Shown here: one piece after another, positions 14,074 to 14,075 of the stretch
How positions within the stretch are numbered: position 1 is the stretch's first letter
Layout: the number at the start of each line of letters is the position of its first letter
Origin: Lachnospiraceae bacterium
Lineage (GTDB): Bacteria > Bacillota > Clostridia > Lachnospirales > Lachnospiraceae
NCBI GenBank assembly: GCA_021199405.1
Contig: JAJQID010000074.1
Span: 1 to 14,075 of the forward strand
Length of the DNA: 14,075 nucleotides
Reading direction: 5' to 3'
The notes under the pieces: model-generated
Database searches by the model: none
Told to the model about the DNA's origin: nothing
What the model saw: only the letters and a program-made list of their open reading frames with translations
Position numbers and translations under genes: made by a program

Positions 14074-14075
14074 GG

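Overview
The window looks like a spore-forming, anaerobic Firmicute of the Clostridia, most likely a Lachnospiraceae-type gut bacterium. This is inferred from the division cluster order (mraZ-rsmH-ftsL-pbpB-spoVD, as in Bacillus and Clostridia), strong Shine-Dalgarno sites, a GH13/GH32/PfkB sugar operon and a DUF1703-type AAA protein. No rRNA, tRNA, CRISPR array or insertion sequence was seen. The window opens inside one gene and closes inside another.

Region 1 (1-3434, + strand) is the end of a sucrose/fructo-oligosaccharide operon. It holds the 3' part of a GH13 alpha-glucosidase, a GH32 sucrose(-6-phosphate) hydrolase/fructosidase and a PfkB fructokinase, closed by a clear hairpin terminator. 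The hydrolases would release glucose and fructose, and the kinase would feed fructose into glycolysis.

Region 2 (3433-4856, - strand) is a convergent pepC-type cysteine aminopeptidase. It has its own extended -10 promoter and a small palindrome in its leader.

Region 3 (4857-6790) is a TetR-type regulator followed by a short-chain dehydrogenase. A 373-base intergenic region upstream of tetR carries several promoter-like elements, each overlapped or flanked by a palindrome.

Region 4 (6816-8551) is a stand-alone AAA-ATPase-like/PD-(D/E)XK protein gene with its own promoter and a very strong terminator. It looks like an accessory cassette.

Region 5 (8615-14075) is the start of the division and cell wall (dcw) cluster: mraZ, rsmH, ftsL, a class B penicillin-binding protein (pbpB/ftsI type), and a second class B PBP in the spoVD position. 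MraZ and RsmH are the conserved head of the cluster, and FtsL and the PBP build the septum. The second PBP is probably the sporulation cortex enzyme.

The most interesting signal is between the two PBP genes. A 16-bp stem buries the Shine-Dalgarno site of the spoVD-like gene, and a sigma-E-like promoter sits so that its transcript would start inside the loop and lack the blocking arm. The spoVD-like frame also stops abnormally at a run of eight G five to twelve bases before the last codon of the window, which looks like a homopolymer frameshift.
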